A DNA stretch of 64,000 nucleotides, taken from positions 372,001 to 436,000 of the forward strand of contig CAVSGS010000012.1 in NCBI GenBank assembly GCA_963727545.1, read 5' to 3'. Shown here piece after piece: positions 18,616-28,355 of this stretch. The stretch is from Flexifilum sp963727545. Lineage in GTDB: Bacteria > Chloroflexota > Anaerolineae > Aggregatilineales > Phototrophicaceae. The notes under the pieces were generated by a model. The model searched no databases. It saw nothing but the letters and a program-made list of their open reading frames with translations, and was not told the origin of the DNA. Position 1 is the stretch's first letter, and every line of letters begins with the position of its first letter. The translations under genes and the position numbers were made by a program.

Positions 18616-20961
18616 TCAACGGGCAAAGTACCCACCTAAAATATCCCGGTTGCGCCGCGTAACTCGCAGACCAACTTTATCGCCCAACTTCATCTGTACC
18701 TGTTCGGCGTCCGCCAGCAGCAAACTCGCCTCGCGTCGTTCATCCAGCGAAATCAGCACCGCGGCTAGATTTGTCTTGGCGCGTGCCAATTCAAACAACT
18801 CACCCAACCGTTCTAGCAGCGTCACTACCTGTGTCAATTCGCGGCGCGCACCCGGAAGATCGCCCTGTCGCCGCTGAGCGCGACCGATGATCGTGTGTAG
18901 ACTTGCCTCAGTCACCCGATCGTCATCGAGCAGGGTCAGCGCGCGATTGGCAAGGGTCAGACACAGCTTGAAGTTTTCCAGCAGCAGTTGAGCTTCGCTC
19001 TGAAGCGCGAGACTCTGTCCAGTTTCAGGAAGCGCGATCAGCAGTTGATAGGCTTCCGTCCCCCTGCCCTGCTGGATCAGAAGCTGCGCTTCTTGCTGGC
19101 TCACCCTTTCCAGCAAATCACTCGCTTGGGTACGCTGCCCGTACCGTTTTGCTTGATCGAGCAGCGTTCGCGCCTGCCGGAAGTCGCCCTGATACTTCGC
19201 TAAGATCGCCCACTCCACGAAGGCGCTCGCTTGAAGGGCAAACTGCCCGGTTCGCCCACAATCAGTCACCACCTGATAGAACACTTGCTGCGCCCCCGCC
19301 CAATCGGACAACCGGCGCAGGCAAACCCCATAGGCAAGCCGCAATTCCGGATCAGCGGCTTCGTTATGCGCTGACAATTCCAGAATCGCGCGCCATGTCG
19401 CCCAGCTTCCGCGCTGAAGCCCTGTCTGCCAATGCGCTCGACTCCATGAAATCCGCCGGGTTGGGCTGATGGTCGGAAAACCCGTCAACAGGACTTGCTC
19501 GATCACCTCAAGCGCTGCCGCTCCCGTCTTCATTTCGTCGATCAAGGCGTCGAGCAGAGCGTGAACGACCGGCGAGCTAGCATAATGCGCCTTGATGTAG
19601 GCGCGTGCTGCTCCGACGAGCGTCAACTCAGCGCCATTGGTTTCGATAACGTGCTGTTGTATCAGCGCATCAACCTCAGCGCGATCGAATTGCCACAGCG
19701 CCAAAAGCTCCAACCGTTGAATCGGATGCGAAAACAACGCGAGCGCTCCCCACAACCGCTGCTGACCGGAGTTAAGCGCGTCGAACACCCGATCAAATAG
19801 GTCCGTTTGCACCGTTTGGCTGATCGCCTCCCAATCCGGGCGATCCCATTGTGTCGCCGCCAATCTTAGCGCCAGTGGATTTCCACCGACCCGTCCCGCC
19901 AAATCGTGAGCGATCGCCTCAAGATCGTGAGGATCCAGTTCGACCGTCGGATCGGAGCGCAGCAGATCAACCATCAACTGATCCGCTGCGGCTGCATCGA
20001 TCTCCGGGAGAGTGACGCGCAGCGCAAAGGGGATCATCCGCGTTAGTACCGGCGTGATGAACACGACGACCGCCGCGCCGAGATCACGGAGCAGCCCCTC
20101 CCAATCGCCCGCAGAAAGCTCCAGCCCGCCCGCCTCATCGATCACCACCGCCACCCGGTAGATCAGCAGATATTCGCGCAAATTGACCGCCCCACCCTCG
20201 TGCAGCAGTGTCTCAGCGAGTCGTTCGCGCACAAACTGCATCGACGGCGGGGCTTCGATCCAGATCAGTTGATCAAGTTGATCGCGTTCGATGAAACGGC
20301 GCAGCAATTCCTGCACCAGCGAGGTTTTCCCGATTCCACTTACTCCGGTCACCAATACGTGACACGGCGATAAGTTCCGCAGCCGCTGCTCCAGATCGTC
20401 GAGTAGTTGTTCCCGTCCGATCAACGGCAGCGCCGTGCTGTAGGGCAAGGCAGTCAACAATCGCCGCAGTTTCTGATCGCGCCGAGCCGCTCGTTCGCGC
20501 TGGATCAGTCGATGAGTCAGGACGCGCGTGCCGTAATTGCCATAGCGCGTAATCGTGCGAGTCTCGATGCCATAAGCGCGCGCCAGCGCTTCAACTGCGA
20601 AGTCGAGGTCAGCCCGCACGTAGCGATAGTAGAGCAAGCTCCACGCCAGTAGCAGCGCAGCACCAGCATCACGGTCACCGGCGATCAACTCAAGCGCTTG
20701 ATCTACACTTTCGCGATCGTCGGCGCGATCCAATCCAAAGAAAGCGCGCTGCTCACTCAGCGCCGTGCTGATCTCCTCAGCCAGCAGTTCGCGCAGCGCC
20801 AATCGTCGCGCCTCGTCGCTAGCCGGCATCGTCGGTGCGCTGACTCGCAGATCAACCAGCAGAAGCTGGCTGAGCGCGTCCGTATCCGGCTCGCGCGTGG
20901 TATAGATCAGCGAGTGGAGCGCCGCCTCCACATCCTTGCGACTGATATATGGCACTGCCAT
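18616..20961 (-). CDS. STAND-type (NB-ARC-like) ATPase with TPR-like repeats
   Basis: A 781-residue protein in three parts. Residues 1-185 are helical and unrecognised. About 190-480 form a signal-transduction ATPase: Walker A GVSGIGKTS (about 207-215), Walker B VAVVIDEAGG, and the winged-helix region with GGNPLALRLAA, the GxP motif of STAND proteins. About 480-781 are TPR-like helical repeats (WAGAQQVFYQVVTDCG, DFRQARTLLDQAKRYG, GDLPGARRELTQVVTLLERL). STAND proteins act as switches that assemble on ligand or partner binding; the output here is not visible because no catalytic effector domain is fused. It lies 30 bases downstream of smpB on the same strand. Confidence 0.78.
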   Translation of the reverse strand: MAVPYISRKDVEAALHSLIYTTREPDTDALSQLLLVDLRVSAPTMPASDEARRLALRELLAEEISTALSEQRAFFGLDRADDRESVDQALELIAGDRDAGAALLLAWSLLYYRYVRADLDFAVEALARAYGIETRTITRYGNYGTRVLTHRLIQRERAARRDQKLRRLLTALPYSTALPLIGREQLLDDLEQRLRNLSPCHVLVTGVSGIGKTSLVQELLRRFIERDQLDQLIWIEAPPSMQFVRERLAETLLHEGGAVNLREYLLIYRVAVVIDEAGGLELSAGDWEGLLRDLGAAVVVFITPVLTRMIPFALRVTLPEIDAAAADQLMVDLLRSDPTVELDPHDLEAIAHDLAGRVGGNPLALRLAATQWDRPDWEAISQTVQTDLFDRVFDALNSGQQRLWGALALFSHPIQRLELLALWQFDRAEVDALIQQHVIETNGAELTLVGAARAYIKAHYASSPVVHALLDALIDEMKTGAAALEVIEQVLLTGFPTISPTRRISWSRAHWQTGLQRGSWATWRAILELSAHNEAADPELRLAYGVCLRRLSDWAGAQQVFYQVVTDCGRTGQFALQASAFVEWAILAKYQGDFRQARTLLDQAKRYGQRTQASDLLERVSQQEAQLLIQQGRGTEAYQLLIALPETGQSLALQSEAQLLLENFKLCLTLANRALTLLDDDRVTEASLHTIIGRAQRRQGDLPGARRELTQVVTLLERLGELFELARAKTNLAAVLISLDERREASLLLADAEQVQMKLGDKVGLRVTRRNRDILGGYFAR

Positions 20962-20991
20962 CAGGAAATCACGAATTCATGCGCGGACAGC

Positions 20992-21468
20992 TCATTCGCC
21001 GCGCGCATGTTCCTTGAGTGCCTGTCGTAGTTGGCGATCGCTGTCGCGTTTAGCAATGTCGGCACGCTTGTCGTACTGCTTCTTACCTTTCGCCAGCGCG
21101 ATCTCGATTTTGGCACGTCCGCGCTGCAAGAAAACTCGCGTCGGCACGACCGTGTAGCCACGTTCGCGCATCTTGCTGATGATCTGCGCGATCTCTTTCT
21201 TGTGCAGCAGCAGCTTGCGTGGGCGAATCGGATCGACGTAGCCATAGACACCCGCCTGCTCATACGGCGAAATGTGAACATTCATCAGCCACAATTCGCC
21301 CTCCCGTTCTTGCACGAACCCTTCTTGCAGGTTGATCCGGTTGGCACGAATCGACTTGATCTCCGAACCGCGCAGCACCAAGCCCGCCTCGTAGGATTTC
21401 TCCAGATGATAATCGTGACTCGCCCGCCGGTTGCGCGCGATCACTTTAATTCCTTCACCAGCACTCAT
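20992..21468 (-). CDS. smpB: SsrA-binding protein SmpB
   Basis: A 158-residue OB-fold protein that binds tmRNA and brings it to stalled ribosomes for trans-translation. Family hallmarks are IARNRRASHDYHLEKSYEAG at the start, LRGSEIKSIRANRINLQEGF, the HISPYEQA segment, RKLLLHKKEI, and the basic tail KGKKQYDKRADIAKRDSDRQ that enters the decoding centre. Length and order are normal. The ssrA RNA gene is not in the window. Confidence 0.97.
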   Translation of the reverse strand: MSAGEGIKVIARNRRASHDYHLEKSYEAGLVLRGSEIKSIRANRINLQEGFVQEREGELWLMNVHISPYEQAGVYGYVDPIRPRKLLLHKKEIAQIISKMRERGYTVVPTRVFLQRGRAKIEIALAKGKKQYDKRADIAKRDSDRQLRQALKEHARGE

Positions 21469-21535
21469 AGTCTTACCTCATCGGGTGATGACCCGTTTAT
21501 ATTCATCGCTCTATGCCCAGTTGCCGCTACCGTCC

Positions 21536-22763
21536 TCAGACGGAATCCGCTTCGGGAGTCGCCTCACTCTGCCGCTCGCGCTCGATCTGCCGGACCGCTT
21601 CACCCAACTCCACGTCACGCCCTTGCTCATCAGGGATCATGGCGACATCCGGCTCTAAGCCCCACCCCATCGAGCGCATGGCGATCCGGAGTCAACCACT
21701 CTGCCGCCGTGACGTGCAGCGACGAGTGATCCGACAGCGGAAAAATCTGTTGCACTGTTCCCTTGCCAAACGTCTTTTGCCCGATCAGCAACCCGCGCTG
21801 ATCGTCATGGATCGCACCGGCGACCAATTCCGCTCCGCTCGCCGTCCGCCCATTCACCAGCACCACCAGCGGCAGATCAGTTACTTTGTCTTCCGGTCGC
21901 GCGGTGAATTCCTGCTCGCCCTGCCGGTTGACTTCGAACGCCAGCGGTCCCGTACCAATGAAAGCATTCGCCACTTCAACCAACTCTTGCAGCAGTCCGC
22001 CGGTATTATCGCGGAGGTCGAGCACCAGCGACTCCACCTTGCTATCAGTCAGTGATTGCAGCGCTGCCTTAAGTTCATCCGGCGTCCGACTGGTGAAGCG
22101 CGTGATCTGCACGTAACCCACCGTCGGGTCTTCGACAAGCACGCGCCAGATCACCGACGGCACATTGATCACTTCGAACGGGATGAAAGTCGTGAATTCA
22201 TCGCCCGTCGCCGCCTTTGTGACCGTGATCTCAACTCCGTTGTCGTCCTTAACCTCGCCGCGCAGCATTTGATCGATACTGTCTTGCGACAGTGTCGTAT
22301 CGAGCGGCGTGCCATTGACTGCTTGCAGGATATCACCATTCTCGATTCCCGCTTTCAGCGCCGGGCTATCGGCATAAGGATAAAGGGCGATCTCGCCCTG
22401 CTCGTTGCGGGTAATCTGCACGCCGATGCCGCCGTAAGTTCCCGCTAACGCATCGGATTCACTGGCAGCGACCGGCGGATCGATAAAGAAAGTATAGCGG
22501 TCATTGAGCGCCGCCAGCATTCCACGAATGGCAGCATATTCGCGCTCGGTCTGCGCTGGCTGTTCGCGCACGAAATGACGGTCGAGCAGCCCTTGAACCT
22601 CGTCGAGCAGCGGATATCCGTCGCCCGACGCCGCAACGACCGGCGGCAGCGGTACGAGATCGCGCACCAGAAAGCCCGCCGAAAAGACCAGCGCCAGTAA
22701 AACACCGATGCCCACGCCGATCAACAATGACTGTCTATAATCGTGCTCATTTTGTTTTTGCAT
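21536..22763 (-). CDS. S41 carboxy-terminal processing peptidase with PDZ domain (frameshifted near the end)
   Basis: A membrane-anchored serine protease. After a short cytoplasmic N-terminus comes one hydrophobic anchor (SLLIGVGIGVLLALVFSAG), then the N-terminal helical part, a PDZ domain (GGIGVQITRNEQGEIALYPY) and the S41 core. Core motifs are VLDLRDNTGGLL, NGRTASGAELVAGAI with the catalytic Ser in TASGAE, and GQKTFGKGTVQ with the catalytic Lys. The frame ends early after DGVGL; one base removed near 21657 gives EPDVAMIPDEQGRDVELGEA and a normal stop at 21536. The start is uncertain: ATG at 22763 or GTG at 22778, neither with a strong ribosome site. It is divergent from the hybrid kinase gene. 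Confidence 0.87.
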
Positions 22764-22846
22764 CACGATCAATTTCACGCTTATGATAAGAGAAGGTGAA
22801 TTTTAACATTGCGTATGATAAAGCCAAATACCCGGTTGAGAGACTT

Positions 22847-24448
22847 ATGAATTCCAAACAAGGACCGCTGGTGCTTGTCGCCGATGACGAGATCAACACG
22901 ACGATCATGCTCCAGCACATTTTCGAGCGCGACGGCTATCAAGTCGTTCGTGTCAACGATGGTTTCACGGCGGTCGAGACTGCCAAGAATATTCTGCCTG
23001 ACTTAATCCTCCTCGACATCCGAATGCCTCGGCTCGACGGTTTCGAAGTCCTGCGCCTTTTGCGTGAAGACGAGCAGACCGCCAATATCCCGACCATCGT
23101 CATCACCGCCAACGCGACCGCTCCCGCCGACGTCGAGCGCGGCTTGAATTTGGGCGCCGACGATTATCTTGAGAAACCCTTCGCACCGCAGGAACTGCTC
23201 GCCCGAGCGCGCAGCAAGATTCGCGCGCGCCAGCTTGAGGACGCGCTCCATCGGCGAACTCAGCAGCTTGAAGCGCTGCTGCTCGTCAGCGAGCAGCTGA
23301 ATCAGCACCTCGAACTGAGCGATTTACTCGACCTGATCGTCCGCCTGACGGTCGAACTGCTGCCGGGTGACACGGCTATCATTCATCTGCTTGACGACGA
23401 CAGCCGCATCACCGAACAAGCCGCTCGCACCGATCGATCTGCCCCGCCGAAACTCGATCAAGCCTTCGTGGATCGCGGTCTGCGCGCCGGCACCGCCGTC
23501 CTCTGGGACGCCAACTCGCTTCAACTCGAAGGCTTTACCGGCGGCATGACCGCGATGCTCAAGCACGGCGAGCAGTTGCTTGGCTTGCTGACCATGCTCA
23601 GCGAAACGCAAACTTACGAAGATAGCCATCTCCGCCTGTTCGCCGGTATTGGTCGCGAGGCTTCGCTCGCACTCCGCAATGCCCAGCTTTATCAGATCCA
23701 AGCCAATTACGCCCTGCACCTCGAAGACATGGTCGCCGCGCGCACGCAGGAATTGCAGTCGGCACAGCAGCTCTTGGTCCGTTCGGAAAAACTCGCCTCG
23801 ATCGGTCATCTCGCCGCGAGCATCGCCCACGAGATCAATAATCCGCTGATGCCGATTGGTCTGCTGCTGGAACGGCTCACGGAAGAGCTAAGAGAGCAAG
23901 ACAGTAACATCGATTTCGGCGACATCGAGATGATTCAAGAGCATGTCGAGCGCATTCGGCGGATCGTCCGCAATTTGCTCGATTTCGCGCGCCAAGATCC
24001 CAACTTACGCCCGCTTGAGGTCAATCACATTCTCGAAGGCATCGTCAAACTGAATGCGAAATTCTTTGAGCACGAGCGGATTCAAATTGAAACGGATTTC
24101 GGCGAAACGCCGCCGGTCTTCGGCAGCAAAGATCAGCTTGAAGCGGTCTTCATGAATCTCACTTTGAACGCGCAAGCGGCGATGGAAGGTGGCGGCAAGC
24201 TCAGCATCCGCACTTCGACCCGCAACCAGATGATCGTGATCGAGTTCAAGGATACCGGGCACGGCATTCCCGCCGCCGACATCGACCGAATCTTCGACCC
24301 CTTCTTCTCGACCAAACCGACCGGAACCGGGTTAGGGTTGTTCGTCTGCTACAGCGTCGTCGAAGGGCACCACGGCACGATTGAGGTTAAAAGCAAACCG
24401 GGCAAAGGCACGCGGTTCACCATTCAACTGCCCGGCTACTTCGAATAG
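22847..24448 (+). CDS. Response-regulator-fused histidine kinase (REC-GAF-HisKA-HATPase)
   Basis: A soluble 533-residue hybrid with the receiver domain first. REC: VADDEINTT near residue 12, phospho-acceptor Asp in LILLDIRMPRLDGFEVL, and the conserved Lys in YLEKPFAP. A coiled linker and a GAF domain follow (about 150-300), then HisKA with the phospho-accepting His in SIAHEINNPLMPIG and HATPase_c with MNLTLNAQAAMEGG (N box), DTGHGIPAADI, DPFFSTKPTGTGLGLFV. With no membrane segment it senses cytoplasmic signals or takes phosphate from another kinase. ATG 22847 is chosen over an upstream GTG at 22796 because the REC domain begins just after it. A terminator follows. Confidence 0.9.
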   Translation: MNSKQGPLVLVADDEINTTIMLQHIFERDGYQVVRVNDGFTAVETAKNILPDLILLDIRMPRLDGFEVLRLLREDEQTANIPTIVITANATAPADVERGLNLGADDYLEKPFAPQELLARARSKIRARQLEDALHRRTQQLEALLLVSEQLNQHLELSDLLDLIVRLTVELLPGDTAIIHLLDDDSRITEQAARTDRSAPPKLDQAFVDRGLRAGTAVLWDANSLQLEGFTGGMTAMLKHGEQLLGLLTMLSETQTYEDSHLRLFAGIGREASLALRNAQLYQIQANYALHLEDMVAARTQELQSAQQLLVRSEKLASIGHLAASIAHEINNPLMPIGLLLERLTEELREQDSNIDFGDIEMIQEHVERIRRIVRNLLDFARQDPNLRPLEVNHILEGIVKLNAKFFEHERIQIETDFGETPPVFGSKDQLEAVFMNLTLNAQAAMEGGGKLSIRTSTRNQMIVIEFKDTGHGIPAADIDRIFDPFFSTKPTGTGLGLFVCYSVVEGHHGTIEVKSKPGKGTRFTIQLPGYFE

Positions 24449-24463
24449 CGCTCAGAAGAAACA

Positions 24464-24494
24464 AAAGAGATGCACTTGTGCAGTGCATCTCTTT
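24464..24494. terminator. Bidirectional terminator between convergent genes
   Basis: A perfect 12-base stem, AAAGAGATGCAC (24464-24475) with GTGCATCTCTTT (24483-24494), loop TTGTGCA. It separates the hybrid kinase gene from the convergent TPR membrane protein gene and serves both. Confidence 0.75.
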
Positions 24495-24520
24495 GATGTC
24501 ACGACCAGATCAATCAACGA

Positions 24521-25628
24521 TTATTGAGGCTGCCAGAGGGCTGAGAACTGACCATCGCTCAGGCTGCCAGCCGCGTAAGCCTCTGCTGATGCCCGATCCG
24601 TAGCGACGGTGAGCAGATCGGATTTATCGCTGCAGTTGACCAGATGCACACCAATCGCCGCGATGCTCGCATCCAGCGCCGGGCTGTCTTTCGCCAGCGC
24701 GTACATCACCTGTGGCAGCAGTGTCCGCATTTCCCGCCCCGGAGCAGCGCAGACATTTGCCATCATCGTCTGCCCAAGCGAGGTTTCAACTTCCGTCACC
24801 CCATCTGCCGCCAGCGGGAAGGTCGCTAGCGCCGTATTGAGCGCACTGGCGTCCATCATCTGCGGAATAACTGTCTCCGCCACAACCGCCTCAGTCGCCG
24901 CTTCAACGACGGAAGTCGGCGTAATCGTCGGAGCACGGGTCGGCGCTTCGGCAGTGACCGCAACCATCTCAGTCGGAAGCACTTCCGGCGTTGCGGCTTC
25001 AGTCGCCATCTCCGTCACCGTCGGCACAACGACTTCTTGAGTCGGTTCTTCCGTCGCCGGAAGCATCACCGCGGGCGTCGAACTCGGCACCGCTGGCGAC
25101 TTCGGTCGGCGTAGGCGTTGCTTCGCCACCGCCACCCGGCAGAATCAAGATCAGGAGGATGATCACGATGACGACCACCGCCGCTATCGCCACGAGGGGC
25201 ACAATACTACTCCGACGTGCAGGCGGCACTTGGACTGCCGGGGTTTCCTGAGTAGCAACGGCGGGCGACGCTGTCGCGACCGGCTCCATGTCTGGGAATT
25301 CAGCTTCGGGAAGGCTCGGCGGCACGGCTGGTGCCGGCGGTGGCGGAACCACCTCGGCAGGTTCAGCCGCAGGCTCGTAGCGCTCCCGCGCAATCGCGAT
25401 CAGCTCGGCAGCGCCGGGATAGGTCGGGTTAATCCGAAGTACATTTTCTAACGCTTCGCGCCCCTCGTCGGGATCGGTAGCCGCATGAGCATAAATCCAC
25501 CATGCATCCGCGTTATTCTTGTCTGCATCTAAAATGGGATCGAGGATGGCGCGAGCTTCCTCATAATCTCCATTTTCGACGAGTTCAAAAGCCCGTGAAA
25601 GCGCCGATTTCGTTTCGTCGCTGCCCAT
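24521..25628 (-). CDS. TPR-containing single-pass membrane protein with Thr/Pro stalk (frameshifted)
   Basis: The start at 25628 (MGSDETKSALSRAFELVENG) leads into TPR-like repeats (ARAILDPILDADKNNADAWW, GREALENVLRINPTYPGAAE), a proline-rich stretch, and one strong transmembrane helix (VPLVAIAAVVVIVIILLILI). After GGGGEATPTPTEV the frame shifts near 25095; the other frame carries an Ala/Thr/Pro/Val-rich stalk and a C-terminal domain of about 110 residues with two cysteines (NVCAAPG, LVNCSD) ending at 24521. The repaired protein has about 368 residues with the TPR part in the cytoplasm and the C-terminal domain outside. I do not recognise the external domain. The join is inferred from matching composition on both sides of the shift. 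Confidence 0.75.
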
Positions 25629-25692
25629 GCAAATCGATCTCCTACGTATAGGTTCGCACAGTTGCAGTGTACAACGAAGCGCACGACCGCGC

Positions 25693-25724
25693 AAACAAAA
25701 AACCCACCTTTTCCAAAGTGGGTT
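25693..25724 (-). terminator. Terminator downstream of tRNA-Leu
   Basis: On the minus strand, AACCCACTTT pairs with AAAGGTGGGTT across a few bases and is followed by TTTTTTGTTTG. It lies 26 bases beyond the 3' end of tRNA-Leu. Confidence 0.7.
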
Positions 25725-25749
25725 CTTACGACACCTATTCTTACTTGGT

Positions 25750-25831
25750 TGCCCCGGAGAGGACTCGAACCTCCACGTCCAATAGGACACAGGCCCTCAA
25801 CCTGCCGCGTATGCCATTCCGCCACCGGGGC
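25750..25831 (-). tRNA. tRNA-Leu (GAG)
   Basis: A class II tRNA on the minus strand: acceptor GCCCCGG/CCGGGGC plus discriminator A, anticodon arm GCAGG-TTGAGGG-CCTGT with anticodon GAG, a long variable arm (GTCCTATTGGAC) and T arm GGAGGTTCGAGTCCTCT. No encoded CCA. Confidence 0.94.
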
Positions 25832-25945
25832 GTGCTATCTGGAGCGTATTATACATGCGCCCAAAACGATGTCAATCCTTTAAAGACGGCTGAAAGTCGG
25901 GTAGGATATGGCAATATTGTCAACGAAATAAGCAGGTGAAATCTC

Positions 25946-26957
25946 ATGCGAATCGCTCTTGATGCGATGGGGAGTGATAATTTCCCGACGCCTGACGTCG
26001 CTGGAGCGGTGCTCGCCGCGCGCGAGTATGGGGACACCATTCTTCTGGTCGGGGATCGCCCCAAAATCGAGGCGGAAATCGCCAAGCACAACGTCACCGG
26101 GCTGAACCTCGAAATCCACCACGCCACCGACATCATCACCATGCACGACAAACCAAGCGTCGTCGGCAAAGCCAAGCCGAACTCGTCGATGCACGTCGGC
26201 ATGAACCTCGTCAAAGATGGGGCGGCGGATGCCTTCGTCTCCGCGGGCAATACCGGCGCAGCGCTGAGCATTGCGACGCTCTATACCCTCCGGCGGATCG
26301 CCGGAGTCAAGCGTCCGGCATTGAGCGGCATCGTTCGTGTCGGCGGCAGCGCCATCATCCTGCTTGATGTCGGTGCGAATGCCGAACTCCAAGCCAGAGT
26401 GGATGGCGCAGTTCGCCCTGATGGGCAAAATCTATGCCCATAATTCGTTGGGGCTGGATAATGCGCGCGTCGCCTTGCTCTCCAACGGCGAAGAAGAAGG
26501 CAAAGGCAACGGGCAAATCCGCGAAGCCACTCCCCTGATCGCCGCGCTGCCGCTCAACTTCGTCGGCAACATCGAGCCGCGCGAGCTGCTCAAAGGCGGC
26601 GCCGACGTCGTTGTCGCCGACGGTTTTGTCGGCAACGTCACGCTAAAAACCCTCGAAGCTGCCGCTAGTATGATGGGCAGCTTGATCCGCCAAGAAATCA
26701 TGGCGGATACGCTGTCAAAAATCGGCGGGTTGCTGGCGCAGTCTGCCTTCAAGCGAGTTTACAAACAAGTTGACCCCTTTGAGGTCGGCGGCGCGCCTCT
26801 TTTGGGCGTGAATGGTGTTGTGATTATCGGACATGGTCGTTCCAACGACATTGCCATCAAAAATGCCATCGGTCAGGCACGCAAAGCCGTGTCAGGGCGG
26901 GTGATCGAAGCAATCGAAGCAGGCTTGAAAGAACAGGTACAGGTCGAGAGGAGGTAA
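25946..26957 (+). CDS. plsX: Phosphate acyltransferase PlsX (frameshifted)
   Basis: PlsX makes acyl-phosphate from acyl-ACP, the first step of PlsX/Y phospholipid synthesis. The N-terminal half reads MRIALDAMGSDNFPTPDVAG, KPNSSMHVGMNLVKDG and FVSAGNTGAALS; it runs through LLDVGANAE. After an indel near 26390 the other frame continues EWMAQFALMGKIYAHN, VALLSNGEEEGKG, FVGNIEPRELLKGGADVVV and FVGNVTLKTLEA to 26957. Together they give the usual length of about 336 residues. Since plsX is normally essential and fabF follows directly, the shift is most likely a consensus error. A short AGGTGA precedes the ATG. Confidence 0.92.
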
Positions 26958-26974
26958 GCGGCAAGCGTGCCGCT
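26957..26974. repeat. Short palindrome between plsX and fabF
   Basis: AGCGGCA and TGCCGCT flank AGCG. The centre AAGCGTGCCG resembles the core of the other dispersed palindromes, but the GTAGGGG/CCCCTAC ends are missing, so membership in that family is uncertain. Confidence 0.4.
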
Positions 26975-26982
26975 GCAACAAC

Positions 26983-28245
26983 ATGGAACTCTTACGGAAT
27001 GGACGCCCGCGCGTCGTGATTACCGGCATGGGGTCAGTCACCGCGCTCGGTGGCGTTAAAACGCTCTGGGAGGGGCTGAAATCCGGGACATCGGGCATTC
27101 GGCGCATCGAAACGATTAACGTCGAACACGTCCCGGTCAAGATCGGCGGCGAGGTGCGTGGCTTCGACCCGACCGAGTATATCGAACCGAAAGAAGCGCG
27201 CCGCATGGGACGCGCCTCCCATTTCGCGGTCGCCGCAGCAACTCACGCAGTTGAGGACGCCGGGCTGACCAAGGACCTGATCGAAGAAGAAGGTGAACGG
27301 GTCGGCGTGGTCATCGGCACGACGCTCGGCGCTCACGAAATGGCAGAGCAAGCGACGTACAAGTACAAAACGTCTGGCTTCCGCAAACCCAACCCGCTGA
27401 CGTTGATCAACTCGCTGCCCAACATGCCGGGGCATTACGTCAGCCGCTTCTTCCGCGCCTTTGGTCCCCTGCTCGCCCCCTCGACAGCTTGTGCATCCGG
27501 CACCCAGTCCGTTGGCGAAGCCAGCGAACTGATCAAGAACGGGCGCGCCGACATGGTGATCACCGGCGGCGTCGAAGCCGTTCTGCAAGACTACGCCATC
27601 GCCGGTTTCGACGCGATGGACACACTGGCAACGGGGTACAACGACAATCCGACCGCCGCCAGCCGCCCCTTTGACAAGAACCGAAACGGCTTTGTCTTCA
27701 GCGAAGGCTGCGCGATTCTGGTGATCGAGAGCCTCGCTCACGCCCTCAAGCGCGGCGCGCACATTTATGCCGAAGTTCTTGGTCACGCCTCGTCTTCGGA
27801 TGCCTATCACATCGCCGCGCTCGACCCGACCGCCAACGGCGCCTACCGCTCGATGCGCTGGGCACTGGAAGACGCGCACGTGAGTACGGATCAGATCCAG
27901 TACATCAACGCGCACGGAACCTCGACGCAGGCGAATGATGCGCTGGAAACGCTGGCAATCAAGCGAATCTTCGGCGAGCAGGCATACAACATCCCGATCA
28001 GCTCCAGCAAGAGTATGTTAGGTCACGCGCTCGGCGCGTCGGGCGCAATCGAGATCGTCGCCTGCGTCATGAGCCTCGTCGAAGGCGTGCTGCATCCGAC
28101 CATCAACTATGAAACGCCGGATCCGGCTTGCGACCTCGACTACGTGCCCAACGTCGCCCGTGACGTTGACGGGCTGAAATACATCCTGTCGAACAGTTTC
28201 GGTCTCGGCGGACAGAACGCCTCGATAGTGCTCGCGGCGATCTAA
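26983..28245 (+). CDS. fabF: Beta-ketoacyl-ACP synthase II (FabF)
   Basis: A 420-residue thiolase-fold condensing enzyme that elongates acyl-ACP with malonyl-ACP in fatty acid synthesis. The catalytic triad is clear: Cys in PSTACASGTQSVGEA, first His in YINAHGTSTQANDALE, second His in SKSMLGHALGASGAIE. The start region RVVITGMGSVTALGG is typical. It follows plsX by 25 bases in a lipid-synthesis pair; acpP lies far away at 60.1 kb. A strong terminator ends the unit. Confidence 0.95.
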   Translation: MELLRNGRPRVVITGMGSVTALGGVKTLWEGLKSGTSGIRRIETINVEHVPVKIGGEVRGFDPTEYIEPKEARRMGRASHFAVAAATHAVEDAGLTKDLIEEEGERVGVVIGTTLGAHEMAEQATYKYKTSGFRKPNPLTLINSLPNMPGHYVSRFFRAFGPLLAPSTACASGTQSVGEASELIKNGRADMVITGGVEAVLQDYAIAGFDAMDTLATGYNDNPTAASRPFDKNRNGFVFSEGCAILVIESLAHALKRGAHIYAEVLGHASSSDAYHIAALDPTANGAYRSMRWALEDAHVSTDQIQYINAHGTSTQANDALETLAIKRIFGEQAYNIPISSSKSMLGHALGASGAIEIVACVMSLVEGVLHPTINYETPDPACDLDYVPNVARDVDGLKYILSNSFGLGGQNASIVLAAI

Positions 28246-28270
28246 TCTCGATCAAAGCTAAGACAAATCG

Positions 28271-28311
28271 TAACGCGCGTGATACCATAGAGTATCACGC
28301 GCGTTATTTTT
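28271..28311 (+). terminator. Strong Rho-independent terminator after fabF
   Basis: A perfect 15-base stem (TAACGCGCGTGATAC, 28271-28285, with GTATCACGCGCGTTA, 28292-28306), loop CATAGA, followed by TTTTTG. Confidence 0.92.
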
Positions 28312-28355
28312 GTAGCGGAATAACCCGGCTTTAATGGTAAAACGAGCGGACGAAA

